DNA from: CAWBRT01 sp963791145
Lineage (GTDB): Bacteria; Acidobacteriota; Terriglobia; Terriglobales; Acidobacteriaceae
Direction of reading: 5' to 3'
Assembly: GCA_963791145.1 (NCBI GenBank)
Contig: CAWBRT010000011.1
Location: 744,001 to 808,000, forward strand
Length of the DNA: 64,000 bases
Below are positions 51,800 to 60,717 of the stretch, in pieces; the stretch's first letter is position 1; each line of letters begins with the position of its first letter. The notes below the pieces were generated by a model. That model saw only the letters and a program-made list of their open reading frames with translations. It was not told where the DNA came from and searched no databases. Both the position numbers and the translations under genes were made by a program.

Positions 51800-53137
51800 C
51801 TAGCGAGAGGGCTCGAACACTGCTGCTGCTTCAAGCTGGAATGCGTCTTTGGGAAGCTCCATTATATTCAAATATCCCGCCGCATAGCCTGCAATGCTCT
51901 GTTCCATGTAGTCGGTCCGCAGCTTCTCGAACGGTGTGTGAATCAACTGTTCCTGCCCGGCCGAGTAGCCGATTGCAGGCTTGCGGTCTTCCGCGACCAC
52001 CTTGGACAGATCGGTGCCGAAGTACCAGTGCTTGTACCTGACCTCCTGACCGACAGCCCGCAAACCGGCAGCCATGGCGCGGACAAACGGATGATCCCTG
52101 GGAGTCTTCCACGCTTTCTTCTTGTTGGCGATTTTGACCGACTTGCCCGTGTAGAACTTCTGAACCACCTCGGCTATTTTCACTTCGGCCTTGAATTGCG
52201 GATCTTCCCTGGATAACTCATCGATGATGTCCTGCAGTTGCTGAATACAGCTTTCGGGAGTTTCGCCGGGCACGAACCTGCGATCAAAATTCATATCGCA
52301 GCGCTCGGGAACAATGCACAACTCTCCCGGACTGGCTTTGATGATGGTCAATGCAATGCTTGATTTGCCGAGATCAGGATCTGACAAGAATTTACCGGGC
52401 AATTCGTTGGCGATCTTGTCGATAATTTTGCTGGCCTTGTAAACCGCATTGATGCCGAGCCACGGCGCGCTGCCGTGACTGATCTTGCCGAAGACGCTGA
52501 CTACCGGCTCGACCCTGCCACGGTGTCCGAGGGCAATATCCAAAGAAGTGGGCTCGCAGGATATGACAGCATCGTAATCCCAGCCCAGCTTCTTGAAGGT
52601 GTCGTCGATCAGTTGAATCGTGCCGACCTGATCGCCAGGCTCTTCCAGGCACACGGCCGTAATAACGTACTTGCCTTTGATGACGACTCCCTGTTTGCGG
52701 AGTTCCAGCAGGAGCTTTCCGGCGTAGATTGCGCACGCGAGGTTGCCTTTCAAATCAGCAACGGCGCGCCCGTGAATCACCTCGACCCGCTCTTTTTTAG
52801 TCGCGGTTCGATCGTCCACCTCCACCACGTCCACGGCTCCGCCATAAGGATCGTATCCCTCCCACAGCGAGAGATCTCCGGGAGGGACATGATCGAGATG
52901 GCCGTTGTAGAGGATGGTCGGGCCGGGTTCCTGCCCGTTGATGACACCGACCACGTTTCCCCAGTCGTCACGGAAGACCTGATCGTAGCCAATCGCTTGC
53001 ATCTCGGCGATACAAGCATCAGCCACTTCTTTTTCTTGTCCACCCAGAGAGGGACACCGTACGAGACGCTGCGCCAATGCGACCGCTTCCGGCCGGAGGC
53101 GACTGGCAAGACTGCTAACAGTTTCGTAGAGCCCCAC
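51800..53137 (-). CDS. M20-family metallopeptidase / deacylase (YgeY-like)
   Basis: 445 residues. Metal ligands: His in YNGHLDHVPPGD (about 87), Asp in RAVADLKGNLACA, catalytic Glu in VCLEEPGDQ, Glu in ISCEPTSLDIALGHRGRVE; lid domain at about 190-320 (GKISHGSAPWLGINA). Members hydrolyse N-acyl amino acids, dipeptides or carbamoyl compounds. GTG 53137 is chosen because AGGAGG lies 8 nt upstream; the extended frame to 53161 starts inside that ribosome site. Together with the downstream symporter it suggests uptake and hydrolysis of a small amide. Confidence 0.9.
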   Translation of the reverse strand: MGLYETVSSLASRLRPEAVALAQRLVRCPSLGGQEKEVADACIAEMQAIGYDQVFRDDWGNVVGVINGQEPGPTILYNGHLDHVPPGDLSLWEGYDPYGGAVDVVEVDDRTATKKERVEVIHGRAVADLKGNLACAIYAGKLLLELRKQGVVIKGKYVITAVCLEEPGDQVGTIQLIDDTFKKLGWDYDAVISCEPTSLDIALGHRGRVEPVVSVFGKISHGSAPWLGINAVYKASKIIDKIANELPGKFLSDPDLGKSSIALTIIKASPGELCIVPERCDMNFDRRFVPGETPESCIQQLQDIIDELSREDPQFKAEVKIAEVVQKFYTGKSVKIANKKKAWKTPRDHPFVRAMAAGLRAVGQEVRYKHWYFGTDLSKVVAEDRKPAIGYSAGQEQLIHTPFEKLRTDYMEQSIAGYAAGYLNIMELPKDAFQLEAAAVFEPSR

Positions 53138-53599
53138 TCTTGGTTCCTCCTGTGACTGCACTGCAGCGTTGCGGGCCGATACAGGTCAAAGGTGCGGCAG
53201 CAGAATGCACCGGCTTCTAATCGATCTTGTGCCGGTGAATGAGAACGAACCGCTGGTATCGGAGTATCGCGTCCTCGGAATTATTCCGGCACCAATAGCG
53301 CGAACTCGCCGCAGTGGCAATCGCCTTGCGCTTCTAATCTGACGATTCGCGATGCGGACAATGATAATTGCAGGAGGCGTGAACTGACACCTGGGAACTT
53401 GCGTTCGCAGCGTTGGCCACGAAAGCAAGCGGGCCGGCGACAAGCAGCACGACGTAACTCATTGAAATCAAAGAGGAGGCGAGGAATTCGAGCAGCTTCC
53501 TTTTGGCGCAAATTCAAGCCCTGCGGCTCGAAAACCCAGGCCGGAGTAGTCTATTGAACCGACCGTATGCGGCAAGCCCAGCCCGCGGAGCACACGAAT
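53138..53599. other. Gene-free stretch
   Basis: 462 nt between the M20 gene start and the amidohydrolase end. No coding, repeat or promoter signal that I can support. Confidence 0.5.
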
Positions 53600-54532
53600 T
53601 CAACTCGACTTGGGGAAGCCGTAGACCTCCTCCGGGTTCTGCACCAGGATGCGCCTGCGCAGCGATTCCTCCGGTACCCACTCGGCCAGCAAGTCGAAGA
53701 GCGTGGCGTCGTCCGGCTTCTTTCCTTTTTCCGGCGGATGCGGCCAATTGCTGGCCCACAGCATGCGCTCGGGAGCGGCTTGGGCGAAGGCGCGCGCCAC
53801 CGCGCCGGTATCGGCATAAGTAGGCGGACCGACTTTGCTCATCAGATATGCACCCGACAATTTGACCCACGTCCGCCCTCTGTCGATCAGGTCACGGATA
53901 ACCTTGAACGCCGGATGCGATATGCCGGGATCGGGCGGGATGCGGGCAATGTGATCAAACACGAGTCGCGTGGGCAGCTTGGGCAGCACATCCCTGAGCT
54001 GCGCGGTGACATCGGCCGGCATGCTTAGCTGCAGATGCCATCCGAGCTGGTTGATGCGCTGCGCCAGCGGCTCGATCATTTCCAGCGTGGCGCCGCTGAG
54101 ATAAACCAGGTTCACGCGGATGCCGCGCACTCCCGCATCCGACATGCGCTGCAGCTCGGCATCGGAGATACTCGTATCGACGAGCGCAATCCCCCGCGCT
54201 TGTTCACCAAAGGCTGATAGCGCGTCCAGCAGGCAACGGTTGTCGGTACCGTAAGCTGCCGCGCCGACCACGACGTTGCGCTCAATTCCGATGCGGCGCT
54301 GCAAAGCACGGTAATCGTCCACCGTCGCGTTGCCGTCACCGCCCAAAACCATGCTGGGATTCGGAGCCAGCGGATACTGCGCCCCGTAGATGTGATGATG
54401 GCAGTCCGTCGCGTATCTCGGGGCTTTGTGCTTCGGCGGCTCTGTCCCGCTCGACCACTTCACCGCGACCGATTCCTGCCTGGCCGATTTGCCTTGACCC
54501 GGAGCAGCTTCATGCGTATTCATCTTATTCAT
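53600..54532 (-). CDS. Amidohydrolase_2-family metal-dependent hydrolase (LigI-like)
   Basis: 310 residues of the TIM-barrel Amidohydro_2 family: DCHHHIYGAQYPL at the first strand, RGIRVNLVYL, HLQLSMPADV, LVFDHIARIPP, and LWASNWPHPP at the last strand with the conserved Asn-Trp-Pro-His. Closest in style to 2-pyrone-4,6-dicarboxylate lactonase and galactarolactone isomerase, which open lactones. Two ATGs (54532, 54523) are possible; the first 40 residues are probably unstructured. Divergent from the cyclase gene, starts 155 nt apart. Confidence 0.86.
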   Translation of the reverse strand: MNKMNTHEAAPGQGKSARQESVAVKWSSGTEPPKHKAPRYATDCHHHIYGAQYPLAPNPSMVLGGDGNATVDDYRALQRRIGIERNVVVGAAAYGTDNRCLLDALSAFGEQARGIALVDTSISDAELQRMSDAGVRGIRVNLVYLSGATLEMIEPLAQRINQLGWHLQLSMPADVTAQLRDVLPKLPTRLVFDHIARIPPDPGISHPAFKVIRDLIDRGRTWVKLSGAYLMSKVGPPTYADTGAVARAFAQAAPERMLWASNWPHPPEKGKKPDDATLFDLLAEWVPEESLRRRILVQNPEEVYGFPKSS

Positions 54533-54686
54533 CCGCCAATTCCCGGCTTGCCGATGCCCAGCGGCACCCGTGACGAGCGCCATGGCTGCCTTTGATAGGG
54601 CAGCATCGAATGGCCGATGCCGAGGGAAGTGTACCCGGAAGAGGCGCGGTAGGCGAGAATTTTTGGCAGACGGAGAGGATGCCCAA

Positions 54687-55358
54687 GTGAGACGAATCGT
54701 AGATCTTTCGCACGTGCTCGACCCCGGGAAAGCCGGGCGAAAATTTGCTCTTGAGATGATCGGGGCGGAAACGGTGAACCCTAACGTGGTTCGCCTGGAG
54801 AACCAGTGGTACATCATGCACAACGTGAACATGGTGAGCCACATTGGGACGCATATCGAGGCTCCCTATCATCTGCTGAAGGACCGCGATGATCTGGCGC
54901 AGATGCCGCTTGAGCTGCTGCTGGGCGCGGCGGTGATTCTCGACCTGCGCGAGTCGCCGCGCGGCAGCGCCGTCAGCCTGGCACAGGTTAAGAGCGCAGC
55001 CGAAAAGGCCGGGGGCATCCGCAAGGGCGACATCGTCTTCTGCAATCTCGGCGGCGCGGCTTTCTATGGAAGCGATCAATACCGCCTCACGCCGTATTTC
55101 GCGCCCGAGGCAATTGCCTGGCTGGTAGCTCAGGGAATGAAGATGATGGGCGTGGATGCGACCGGCGTCGAAGTTCCCGGCAGCGAGGAGCACGTGAACC
55201 ATCGCGCGCTGTTCGAGAACAACGTTCCGCTGATTGAGAATCTGGCCAATCTCAACAGCCTCAAACAATCCCGCGTGGAGGTATTTGCCCTGCCCATCGC
55301 GGTGCGCGGGCTGGAGGCTTTCCCGCTGCGCGTTATCGCCATCGAGAACGGCGCGTAA
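54687..55358 (+). CDS. Cyclase-family protein (kynurenine formamidase-like)
   Basis: 223 residues. VRRIVDLSHVLDPGK at the N-terminus and the metal-binding HxGTHIDAP-type motif as SHIGTHIEAPYH, then KGDIVFCNLGG and GVDATGVEVPGSEEHVNHRALFENN. The family hydrolyses formamides, isatin or other cyclic or acyl compounds. GTG 54687 is the start: GGAGAGG lies 8 nt upstream, and the frame before it codes for nothing typical. A short ATG-CCC-AAG-TGA frame overlaps the start. A strong terminator follows. Confidence 0.88.
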   Translation: MRRIVDLSHVLDPGKAGRKFALEMIGAETVNPNVVRLENQWYIMHNVNMVSHIGTHIEAPYHLLKDRDDLAQMPLELLLGAAVILDLRESPRGSAVSLAQVKSAAEKAGGIRKGDIVFCNLGGAAFYGSDQYRLTPYFAPEAIAWLVAQGMKMMGVDATGVEVPGSEEHVNHRALFENNVPLIENLANLNSLKQSRVEVFALPIAVRGLEAFPLRVIAIENGA

Positions 55359-55375
55359 CCACCTCCGTAATGAAG

Positions 55376-55407
55376 AAGGCCCAAGAGCCTTCGGCTCCGG
55401 GCCTTTT
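55376..55407 (+). terminator. Rho-independent terminator of the cyclase gene
   Basis: AAGGCCC...GGGCCTT outer stem and GAGCC-TTC-GGCTC inner stem, followed by TTTT, 18 nt after the stop. Confidence 0.8.
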
Positions 55408-55434
55408 CTCATCACTACTTTTTAATTCCTTACG

Positions 55435-55543
55435 GCAAAACCAGGGATGTTATAGACCTTCAAGTTCTGCTTACCGTCGCCGCTCCCTGGTGGTCGCGGC
55501 GACTGGAACGTTTCGCTTCGGTATACACCATCCCTGGTTTTGC
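55435..55543. repeat. 109-nt inverted-repeat element
   Basis: Both ends carry GCAAAACCAGGGATG (55435-55449, inverted at 55529-55543), a perfect 15-bp inverted repeat. A second perfect pair GTCGCCGC/GCGGCGAC (55476-55483, 55496-55503) closes the centre, and the parts between pair imperfectly, so nearly the whole element folds into one long hairpin with a 12-nt loop. It lies between convergent genes, 2 nt from the MFS stop codon. Confidence 0.75.
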
Positions 55544-55544
55544 T

Positions 55545-56897
55545 CTAGCGTCCTGCTTCGGCGGTGCGGGCGCCGGATTTTTTGTCTCGAATCGTAAGCA
55601 CAGTCAGAATGCCGCAGACGAATCCCAGGCAGGAAAGTGCAAGCAGGCCTGAGGGGAAACTGCCGGTGTGCTGCTTGAACCAGCCAAGGACATAGGGACA
55701 GACACCGCCAGCGATGTTGCCGATGCCGTTGATCAGGCCGATTCCGCCGGCAGCCACGCCGGCCGGCAGCCATTCGGTGCACAGCGCAAAGAAAGGTCCC
55801 TTGATCGAATAGGTCCCGACGATGGCAATGCAGAGTCCAATAACGACCGGAAGCAACGAATGAAAGAAGAAGCTGGTGGCCAGTCCGGCGGAGACAGCCA
55901 GCAGCGGAATGGCCGTATGCCATACCCGCTCGCCGGCGCGGTCCGAGTGGCGTCCCCATAGCACCATGCCGATGCAGCCTATGCCGAAGGGAATGGCGGT
56001 GATCAGGCCGGTCTCAAAGTTCGTCAGGCCAAACCCTTTGATGATCGTCGGCTGCCAGATATACAGGGCGGCGCTGGTGCCGGCGCTGCCGGTGTAAACA
56101 AAGGAGAGCATGAAGACACGCGGGTTGAGCAGGGAGCGGAACGAACTCATCTCGGGCTTGGAGGAGGCCTGAGCGCGACGCTCTGTCTGGGCATGGCGCT
56201 CCGCTTCCAGGCGGTTCAAAATCCAGTCGCGCTCCTCCGCTTTCAGCCATTTCGCCTGGGATGGCCCATCGGAAAGATAAAATAGCGTCACCACACCCAT
56301 CAGCACCGCCGGAAACGCTTCCAGCACGAAGAGCCACTGCCAGCCCTTGAGACCGAGAACTCCATGCATCCCGAGAAGCAGCCCGGAGATCGGCGACCCG
56401 ACAAAGCCGGAGATGGGCATCGCCATGGCGAAGATGCTGATCATCTTGGCGCGGTAGGCGGAGGGAAACCAGTAGCTCATGAACAGGATGGAACCAGGAA
56501 GGAAGCCCGCCTCGGTGAGGCCCAGCAGAAAACGATTGATGTAATACGACTTGGGGCCGACGATGAATCCCGTCGCCATCGAGACCAGGCCCCAGCCCAC
56601 CATGATGATCGCTATCCAGCGCCGCGCGCCAACGCGCTCCAGCGCCAGATTGCTGGGGACTCCGAAGGTCACATAGGCGGCGAAAAACAGGGTGATGCCA
56701 AAAGCCAGCTCGGTTGGCATCAGGCCGATATCCCGGTTCATGGTCAGGGCCGCCATGCCGACATTGATCCGATCGATGAAGTTGATCAGAAAGCACAGCA
56801 TCAGGTAGGGCACGATGCGCAGCGCTACCCGCTTCATCGTGGTGCGTTCAATCTCACTGACTGTGCTCTCGGGATTCTGGACGGTTTCGACTTTCAC
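55545..56897 (-). CDS. MFS transporter, ACS type
   Basis: 450 residues, about 12 membrane helices. GTG 56897 follows AGGAGGAGAAC, which decides the start over the longer frame to 57098. First helix with FLINFIDRINVGMAALTMNRDIGL (ACS signature), then GVPSNLALERVGARRWIAIIM and LGLTEAGFLPGSILFMSYWFP. Imports an organic anion. Its neighbours (FadH-like flavoenzyme, cyclase, amidohydrolase) suggest a cyclic or unsaturated acid. Confidence 0.9.
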   Translation of the reverse strand: MKVETVQNPESTVSEIERTTMKRVALRIVPYLMLCFLINFIDRINVGMAALTMNRDIGLMPTELAFGITLFFAAYVTFGVPSNLALERVGARRWIAIIMVGWGLVSMATGFIVGPKSYYINRFLLGLTEAGFLPGSILFMSYWFPSAYRAKMISIFAMAMPISGFVGSPISGLLLGMHGVLGLKGWQWLFVLEAFPAVLMGVVTLFYLSDGPSQAKWLKAEERDWILNRLEAERHAQTERRAQASSKPEMSSFRSLLNPRVFMLSFVYTGSAGTSAALYIWQPTIIKGFGLTNFETGLITAIPFGIGCIGMVLWGRHSDRAGERVWHTAIPLLAVSAGLATSFFFHSLLPVVIGLCIAIVGTYSIKGPFFALCTEWLPAGVAAGGIGLINGIGNIAGGVCPYVLGWFKQHTGSFPSGLLALSCLGFVCGILTVLTIRDKKSGARTAEAGR

Positions 56898-57184
56898 GTT
56901 CTCCTCCTGGCTTAGGGGCCCGACCGGACCGATTGTCCAAAAACACTGCCGGGAACCGAGTGCTAGGCCTTTTCCGCCATACAGGCACGAGCGAGCGCCG
57001 CAGCGCGGTCCTAGATGACTCGGTAGTTCTGAGGAGTCTAGCCCAGAATAGGAGGAGGCGCAATGCGGAGTTGATGCGGTTCGCCGATGTCCCCGCAAGA
57101 GTTCCCTGCTACTTCAGGGTACCTGCTTCACAGCTGGATCTCAGTGCGGCGCAGGTGCTTGATGCCCATGTCTCCTGGCCGATT

Positions 57185-59098
57185 TCAAATTTCGATACCC
57201 AACAGAAAGCCCTCATGCACCGCCGCCAGCGCCTTTCCGGGCCGCGCGCAATCTCCGATCTGGCGTAACGCCTTGGATCGAAGCTGTGCCGCAGGACTGT
57301 TGGCTTTGTATCCCAATGCAAGTATGACCGTTGCATCACCCGCGATTTCAAATCGTATTCCCGCTTGCGAGCAGACGACCTTACCTGCCGCAACCGATTC
57401 GACCCGGGTGTTGCACATCGTCTCGACCCTGTGCGCCTCCAAGCGGTTCAACAGCAGTTTGCGAGTGCGCTCCTCAACGTCGGTGGCGAGCCGGGGCAAT
57501 TGCTCTATGATCGTGATCTTCTTACCGGCTGCCGCGAGCCATTCCGCGGTCTCGCAGCCCACCATTCCGCCGCCGATGACAACTGCCGTCGCACCGACGC
57601 TGGCCTTGTTCCGCAGCACATCTTCGGCGATCACGACGTTGGCCGGCATCTCCGGAAAAGAAATGGGCTCGCCGCCGGCGGCAATCACGACCTCGTCGAA
57701 GCCCTGCATCGCCGCCAGGTCCTCCGGCTTGACGGAGACGCCTGTCTTGATCTCCACGCCCAGTTCGGAGACGGCACGCGCCAGGTAGTCGACGAATTCC
57801 TTGATCTCTTCCTTTTTCGGCGGGGTCGAAGCTATCCGCAGCCTGCCGCCCAGTTCCGCTTCCTTCTCGAAGACCGTAACCTTGTGCCCTCGCCCGGCAG
57901 CGACTCTCGCGAATTCCAGGCCCGCGGGACCGCCGCCGATAACCGCAATGCGCTTGGACTTCGCGGCTTTTGGTAGAGAGGGAATCTGATACTCGCGTCC
58001 CACCCGCGCATTGACGAGGCACGTGATGGCAACACCTTGATAGAGGCGCTCAATGCAGCCTTGATTGCACGCGATGCACGGGCGGATATTGCCTCCCGAG
58101 AGCGATTTCTTGAGAAGCTCCGGGTCGGCGATATTGGCACGTCCCATGGCTACCAGATCAGCGGACTTCTCCTGCAGTATCGCTTCCGCCTGGTCGAGCG
58201 TCTTGATCCGCCCGGCTCCGATGACCGGCACCTTGATGTGCCGTTTGACCTCGCGGGCCAGGCCGATATTACAGCCGCGCTCCATCGCCATTGGAGGAAT
58301 TGTTCTCTCGCCGCTTTCATACACTCCGGCCGATACGTTTATGCAATCCGCTCCCACTCGCTCAAGCCACTGCGCGAAGACCGTTGCCTCGTCGAGACGT
58401 GACCCGCCATCCAGGAACTCATCTCCACTGATACGGCAGAAGACAGGGAATTCACCTCCCACCTCCTGCCGCACGCGAGCTACGGTTTCCAGGGCGAAGC
58501 GGGCCCTGTTCTCAAGATTGCCTCCATACTGGTCCGTGCGCCGGTTGCTCAACGGAGAAAGAAACTGCTGAATCAGATAGCCGTGCGCGCAATGCACTTC
58601 CACGGCATCTGCCCCTGCCTGCTTGGCGCGCCGGGCCGCCTGCTGAAAGCAGTCCTGGACATAGTCAATTTGGGCCAGAGTCATTTCGGTGGGAATCTCT
58701 CCCCCCAGTTCCGCAATGGTGGACGGTCCCCAGGGGCGGCGGCCGCGGTTATTGGAGCTGCGGGCCCGTCGGCCTGCATGGCCGAGCTGAATCGCGATCT
58801 TACCGCCGGCCTGGTGCATCGCTTGCGCCAAAGCCGCCAGTCCGGGAATCTGCGCATCGTCATAGCAACCCAACTGGTGGGGATCCAGTTTTCCGTGAGC
58901 CTCGACTACCGTGAACTCCACCATGTTCAGGCCGATACCCCCGGCCGCGCGCTCACGGTGATAAGCGATCAACCGCTCGGTCACTCCGCCAAAGCTGGTC
59001 GCATACCAGGTAGCCATGGGCGGCAGGACAATACGATTCTTGAGAACCAGGTTCTTGATCGTGAGGGGTGAAAAAACCGCGGGATATTCTTTCTTCAT
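57185..59098 (-). CDS. 2,4-dienoyl-CoA reductase-like flavoenzyme (OYE barrel + FAD/NAD domain)
   Basis: 637 residues. OYE-type FMN barrel (residues 1-340: NLVLKNRIVLPPMATWYAT, HAHG-type loop VEVHCAHGYLIQQFLSP, SNRRTDQYGG), an iron-sulfur cluster site with Cys spacing C-x2-C-x3-C-x11-C (CIACNQGC...ITCLVN), and an FAD/NAD domain (IAVIGGGPAGLEFA, VVIGGGMVGCETAEWLA). This is the layout of FadH, trimethylamine dehydrogenase and similar reductases. It should reduce an activated C=C bond with NAD(P)H. ATG 59098 follows GAGGA. Downstream of ABC transporter set 3 on the same strand. Confidence 0.93.
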   Translation of the reverse strand: MKKEYPAVFSPLTIKNLVLKNRIVLPPMATWYATSFGGVTERLIAYHRERAAGGIGLNMVEFTVVEAHGKLDPHQLGCYDDAQIPGLAALAQAMHQAGGKIAIQLGHAGRRARSSNNRGRRPWGPSTIAELGGEIPTEMTLAQIDYVQDCFQQAARRAKQAGADAVEVHCAHGYLIQQFLSPLSNRRTDQYGGNLENRARFALETVARVRQEVGGEFPVFCRISGDEFLDGGSRLDEATVFAQWLERVGADCINVSAGVYESGERTIPPMAMERGCNIGLAREVKRHIKVPVIGAGRIKTLDQAEAILQEKSADLVAMGRANIADPELLKKSLSGGNIRPCIACNQGCIERLYQGVAITCLVNARVGREYQIPSLPKAAKSKRIAVIGGGPAGLEFARVAAGRGHKVTVFEKEAELGGRLRIASTPPKKEEIKEFVDYLARAVSELGVEIKTGVSVKPEDLAAMQGFDEVVIAAGGEPISFPEMPANVVIAEDVLRNKASVGATAVVIGGGMVGCETAEWLAAAGKKITIIEQLPRLATDVEERTRKLLLNRLEAHRVETMCNTRVESVAAGKVVCSQAGIRFEIAGDATVILALGYKANSPAAQLRSKALRQIGDCARPGKALAAVHEGFLLGIEI

Positions 59099-59172
59099 CG
59101 TATTCCTCGCCACCGTACCAGCTACTGGAGCTTTTCTAAAAAACTCTTCGCAGGGAAAGCTCTGGTCCCTCA

Positions 59173-59227
59173 GGGGCTAAAGCCCGCATCGTTTTTTATC
59201 TTTGAACGGCCCGGCTGAAGCCGGGCC
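59173..59227. terminator. Double hairpin between ABC set 3 and the flavoenzyme gene
   Basis: A short stem GGGCT-AA-AGCCC (59174-59185) followed on the plus strand by a run of six T, and a perfect 8-bp stem GGCCCGGC-TGAA-GCCGGGCC (59208-59227). It lies after the livF stop, so it may end the transporter transcript; the pattern also looks like a dispersed repeat. Confidence 0.5.
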
Positions 59228-59252
59228 CTTTCAAGGAACCGTCCACAACCGC

Positions 59253-59945
59253 TCAGAGATATTCTTCCTCGAGGGCTACATCGCGAATTTCAGCGACCGT
59301 TCCGCTTCTCCTGATCTCACCACCGCGCATGACGTAACCCCGCGTGGCGATCTTCAGCGCAGGAACAGCCATCTGCTCGGTCATGAGGATGGTCGTGCCG
59401 TGGCTCTGCATCTGGCGGATGGCCTGCGAGAGCTGCCCGATCCAGACGGGCGCGAGTCCCAGGAACGGTTCATCGAGCAGCAGAAGAGCCGGCGACGAGC
59501 TCATGGCCCGGGCAATGGCGACCATCTGCTGCTGCCCGCCGCTCAACTGACCGGCGAGCTGATTTGCCCGTTCCGCCAGCAAGGGGAACATGTGGCATAG
59601 CCACTCGAAAGATTGCTTCTGCTTGGCGCGGCCAAGTCCAAAGGCTCCGGAGAGCACGTTGTCCTTCACCGACATCGAAGCAAAAACGCGCCGCCCTTCG
59701 GGTGCGTAGCCGATTCCCGTGCGGGCGCGGCGATCGCAGGAAAGCGGTCCGAGGTCTTTGTCCTGAAAAATGATTCGTCCGCCGGCGGTGTGCACCAGGC
59801 CAATCACGGCGTTAATGAGGCTGGACTTCCCCGCCCCGTTGGCCCCGACCAGCAGTACCGTCTCGCCTTTTTTGACCTCGATGGAGACGCGCCGAAGGGC
59901 GGTGATTCCTCCGTAGCGGACCTCCAGGTTCTCAATGGTCAGCAT
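59253..59945 (-). CDS. livF: ABC transporter ATPase LivF-type, set 3
   Basis: 230 residues. ATG 59945 overlaps the livG stop (TAATG), which decides the start over a longer frame. Walker A GANGAGKSS, signature LSGGQQQMVAIARAM, Walker B LLLLDEPFLGLAP. LivF type. Last gene of the set. Confidence 0.93.
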   Translation of the reverse strand: MLTIENLEVRYGGITALRRVSIEVKKGETVLLVGANGAGKSSLINAVIGLVHTAGGRIIFQDKDLGPLSCDRRARTGIGYAPEGRRVFASMSVKDNVLSGAFGLGRAKQKQSFEWLCHMFPLLAERANQLAGQLSGGQQQMVAIARAMSSSPALLLLDEPFLGLAPVWIGQLSQAIRQMQSHGTTILMTEQMAVPALKIATRGYVMRGGEIRRSGTVAEIRDVALEEEYL

Positions 59946-60715
59946 TACCCGGCCTCCTCGGATGATCCCATGTAGGCGGTGATCACCTCCGGCCGGGCCA
60001 GCACTTCCGCCGGGGGCCCCTCGGCGAGGACGTGGCCGGCGTCGAGCACCATGATCTGCGGGCAAAGGCGCCGTATGAGATCCATGTCGTGCTCGACGAT
60101 GAGGATGCCGCACCCCAGTTCCTCCCGCACGTGATGCACGAAGTCGTCGACGCGCGCTCGCTCCCGCACCTCGAGACCGGCGGCCGGCTCGTCGAGCAGG
60201 AGAACTTTGGGTTTGGTGACATAGGCTAGCAGCAGCCCCAGCATCTTCTGCAACCCGTAGGGAAGCTTATCGCTCTGCTCGTCAAGCCGGTCAGCGAGAT
60301 CGAATCGCTTCATCAGCGCCTCCATACCTTCTGGCGGCTCGTCCGAGCCGTGACTGAAGCGCATGGCACGAGCGATGTTTTCCCGTACCGTAGCCGGGCG
60401 AAACGTGCTGGTCTGCTGGAAACTCCGAATGATCCCCAGACGACTGCGCCCGTGAAAAGCTGTGCGCGTAACATCGTGACCGCCAAGAGTAATATGGCCG
60501 CGGGTTGGGAACAGCAACCCGGAGATAATGTTGATCAGTGTCGTCTTGCCTGCTCCGTTCGGACCGACTACGCCGAGAATATCCCCAGGCAATAAGCGGA
60601 AGCTGATCTGCTCGAAGACCTTGAGCCCTCCGAAGCTCTTGCCGACGGTGTCGACGTTGAGCTCGCCCCGGTGTTGCGCGCCGGGATCACCGACACTCAT
60701 TCTCGCTGTGGCCAT
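59945..60715 (-). CDS. livG: ABC transporter ATPase LivG-type, set 3
   Basis: 256 residues. Walker A GPNGAGKTT, signature region KLPYGLQKMLGLLLAYVTKPKVLLLDEPAAGL, H-loop ILIVEHDMDLI. The signature reads LPYGLQ, as in many LivG proteins. About 18 N-terminal residues precede the fold. Follows livM by 2 nt and overlaps livF by 1 nt. Confidence 0.93.
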   Translation of the reverse strand: MATARMSVGDPGAQHRGELNVDTVGKSFGGLKVFEQISFRLLPGDILGVVGPNGAGKTTLINIISGLLFPTRGHITLGGHDVTRTAFHGRSRLGIIRSFQQTSTFRPATVRENIARAMRFSHGSDEPPEGMEALMKRFDLADRLDEQSDKLPYGLQKMLGLLLAYVTKPKVLLLDEPAAGLEVRERARVDDFVHHVREELGCGILIVEHDMDLIRRLCPQIMVLDAGHVLAEGPPAEVLARPEVITAYMGSSEEAG

Positions 60716-60717
60716 AA

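Noticed and set aside
53138..53599. Small open frames in the gap before the amidohydrolase
   Set aside because: Several short Arg/Pro-rich frames exist on both strands, none with a ribosome site, domain or membrane pattern.
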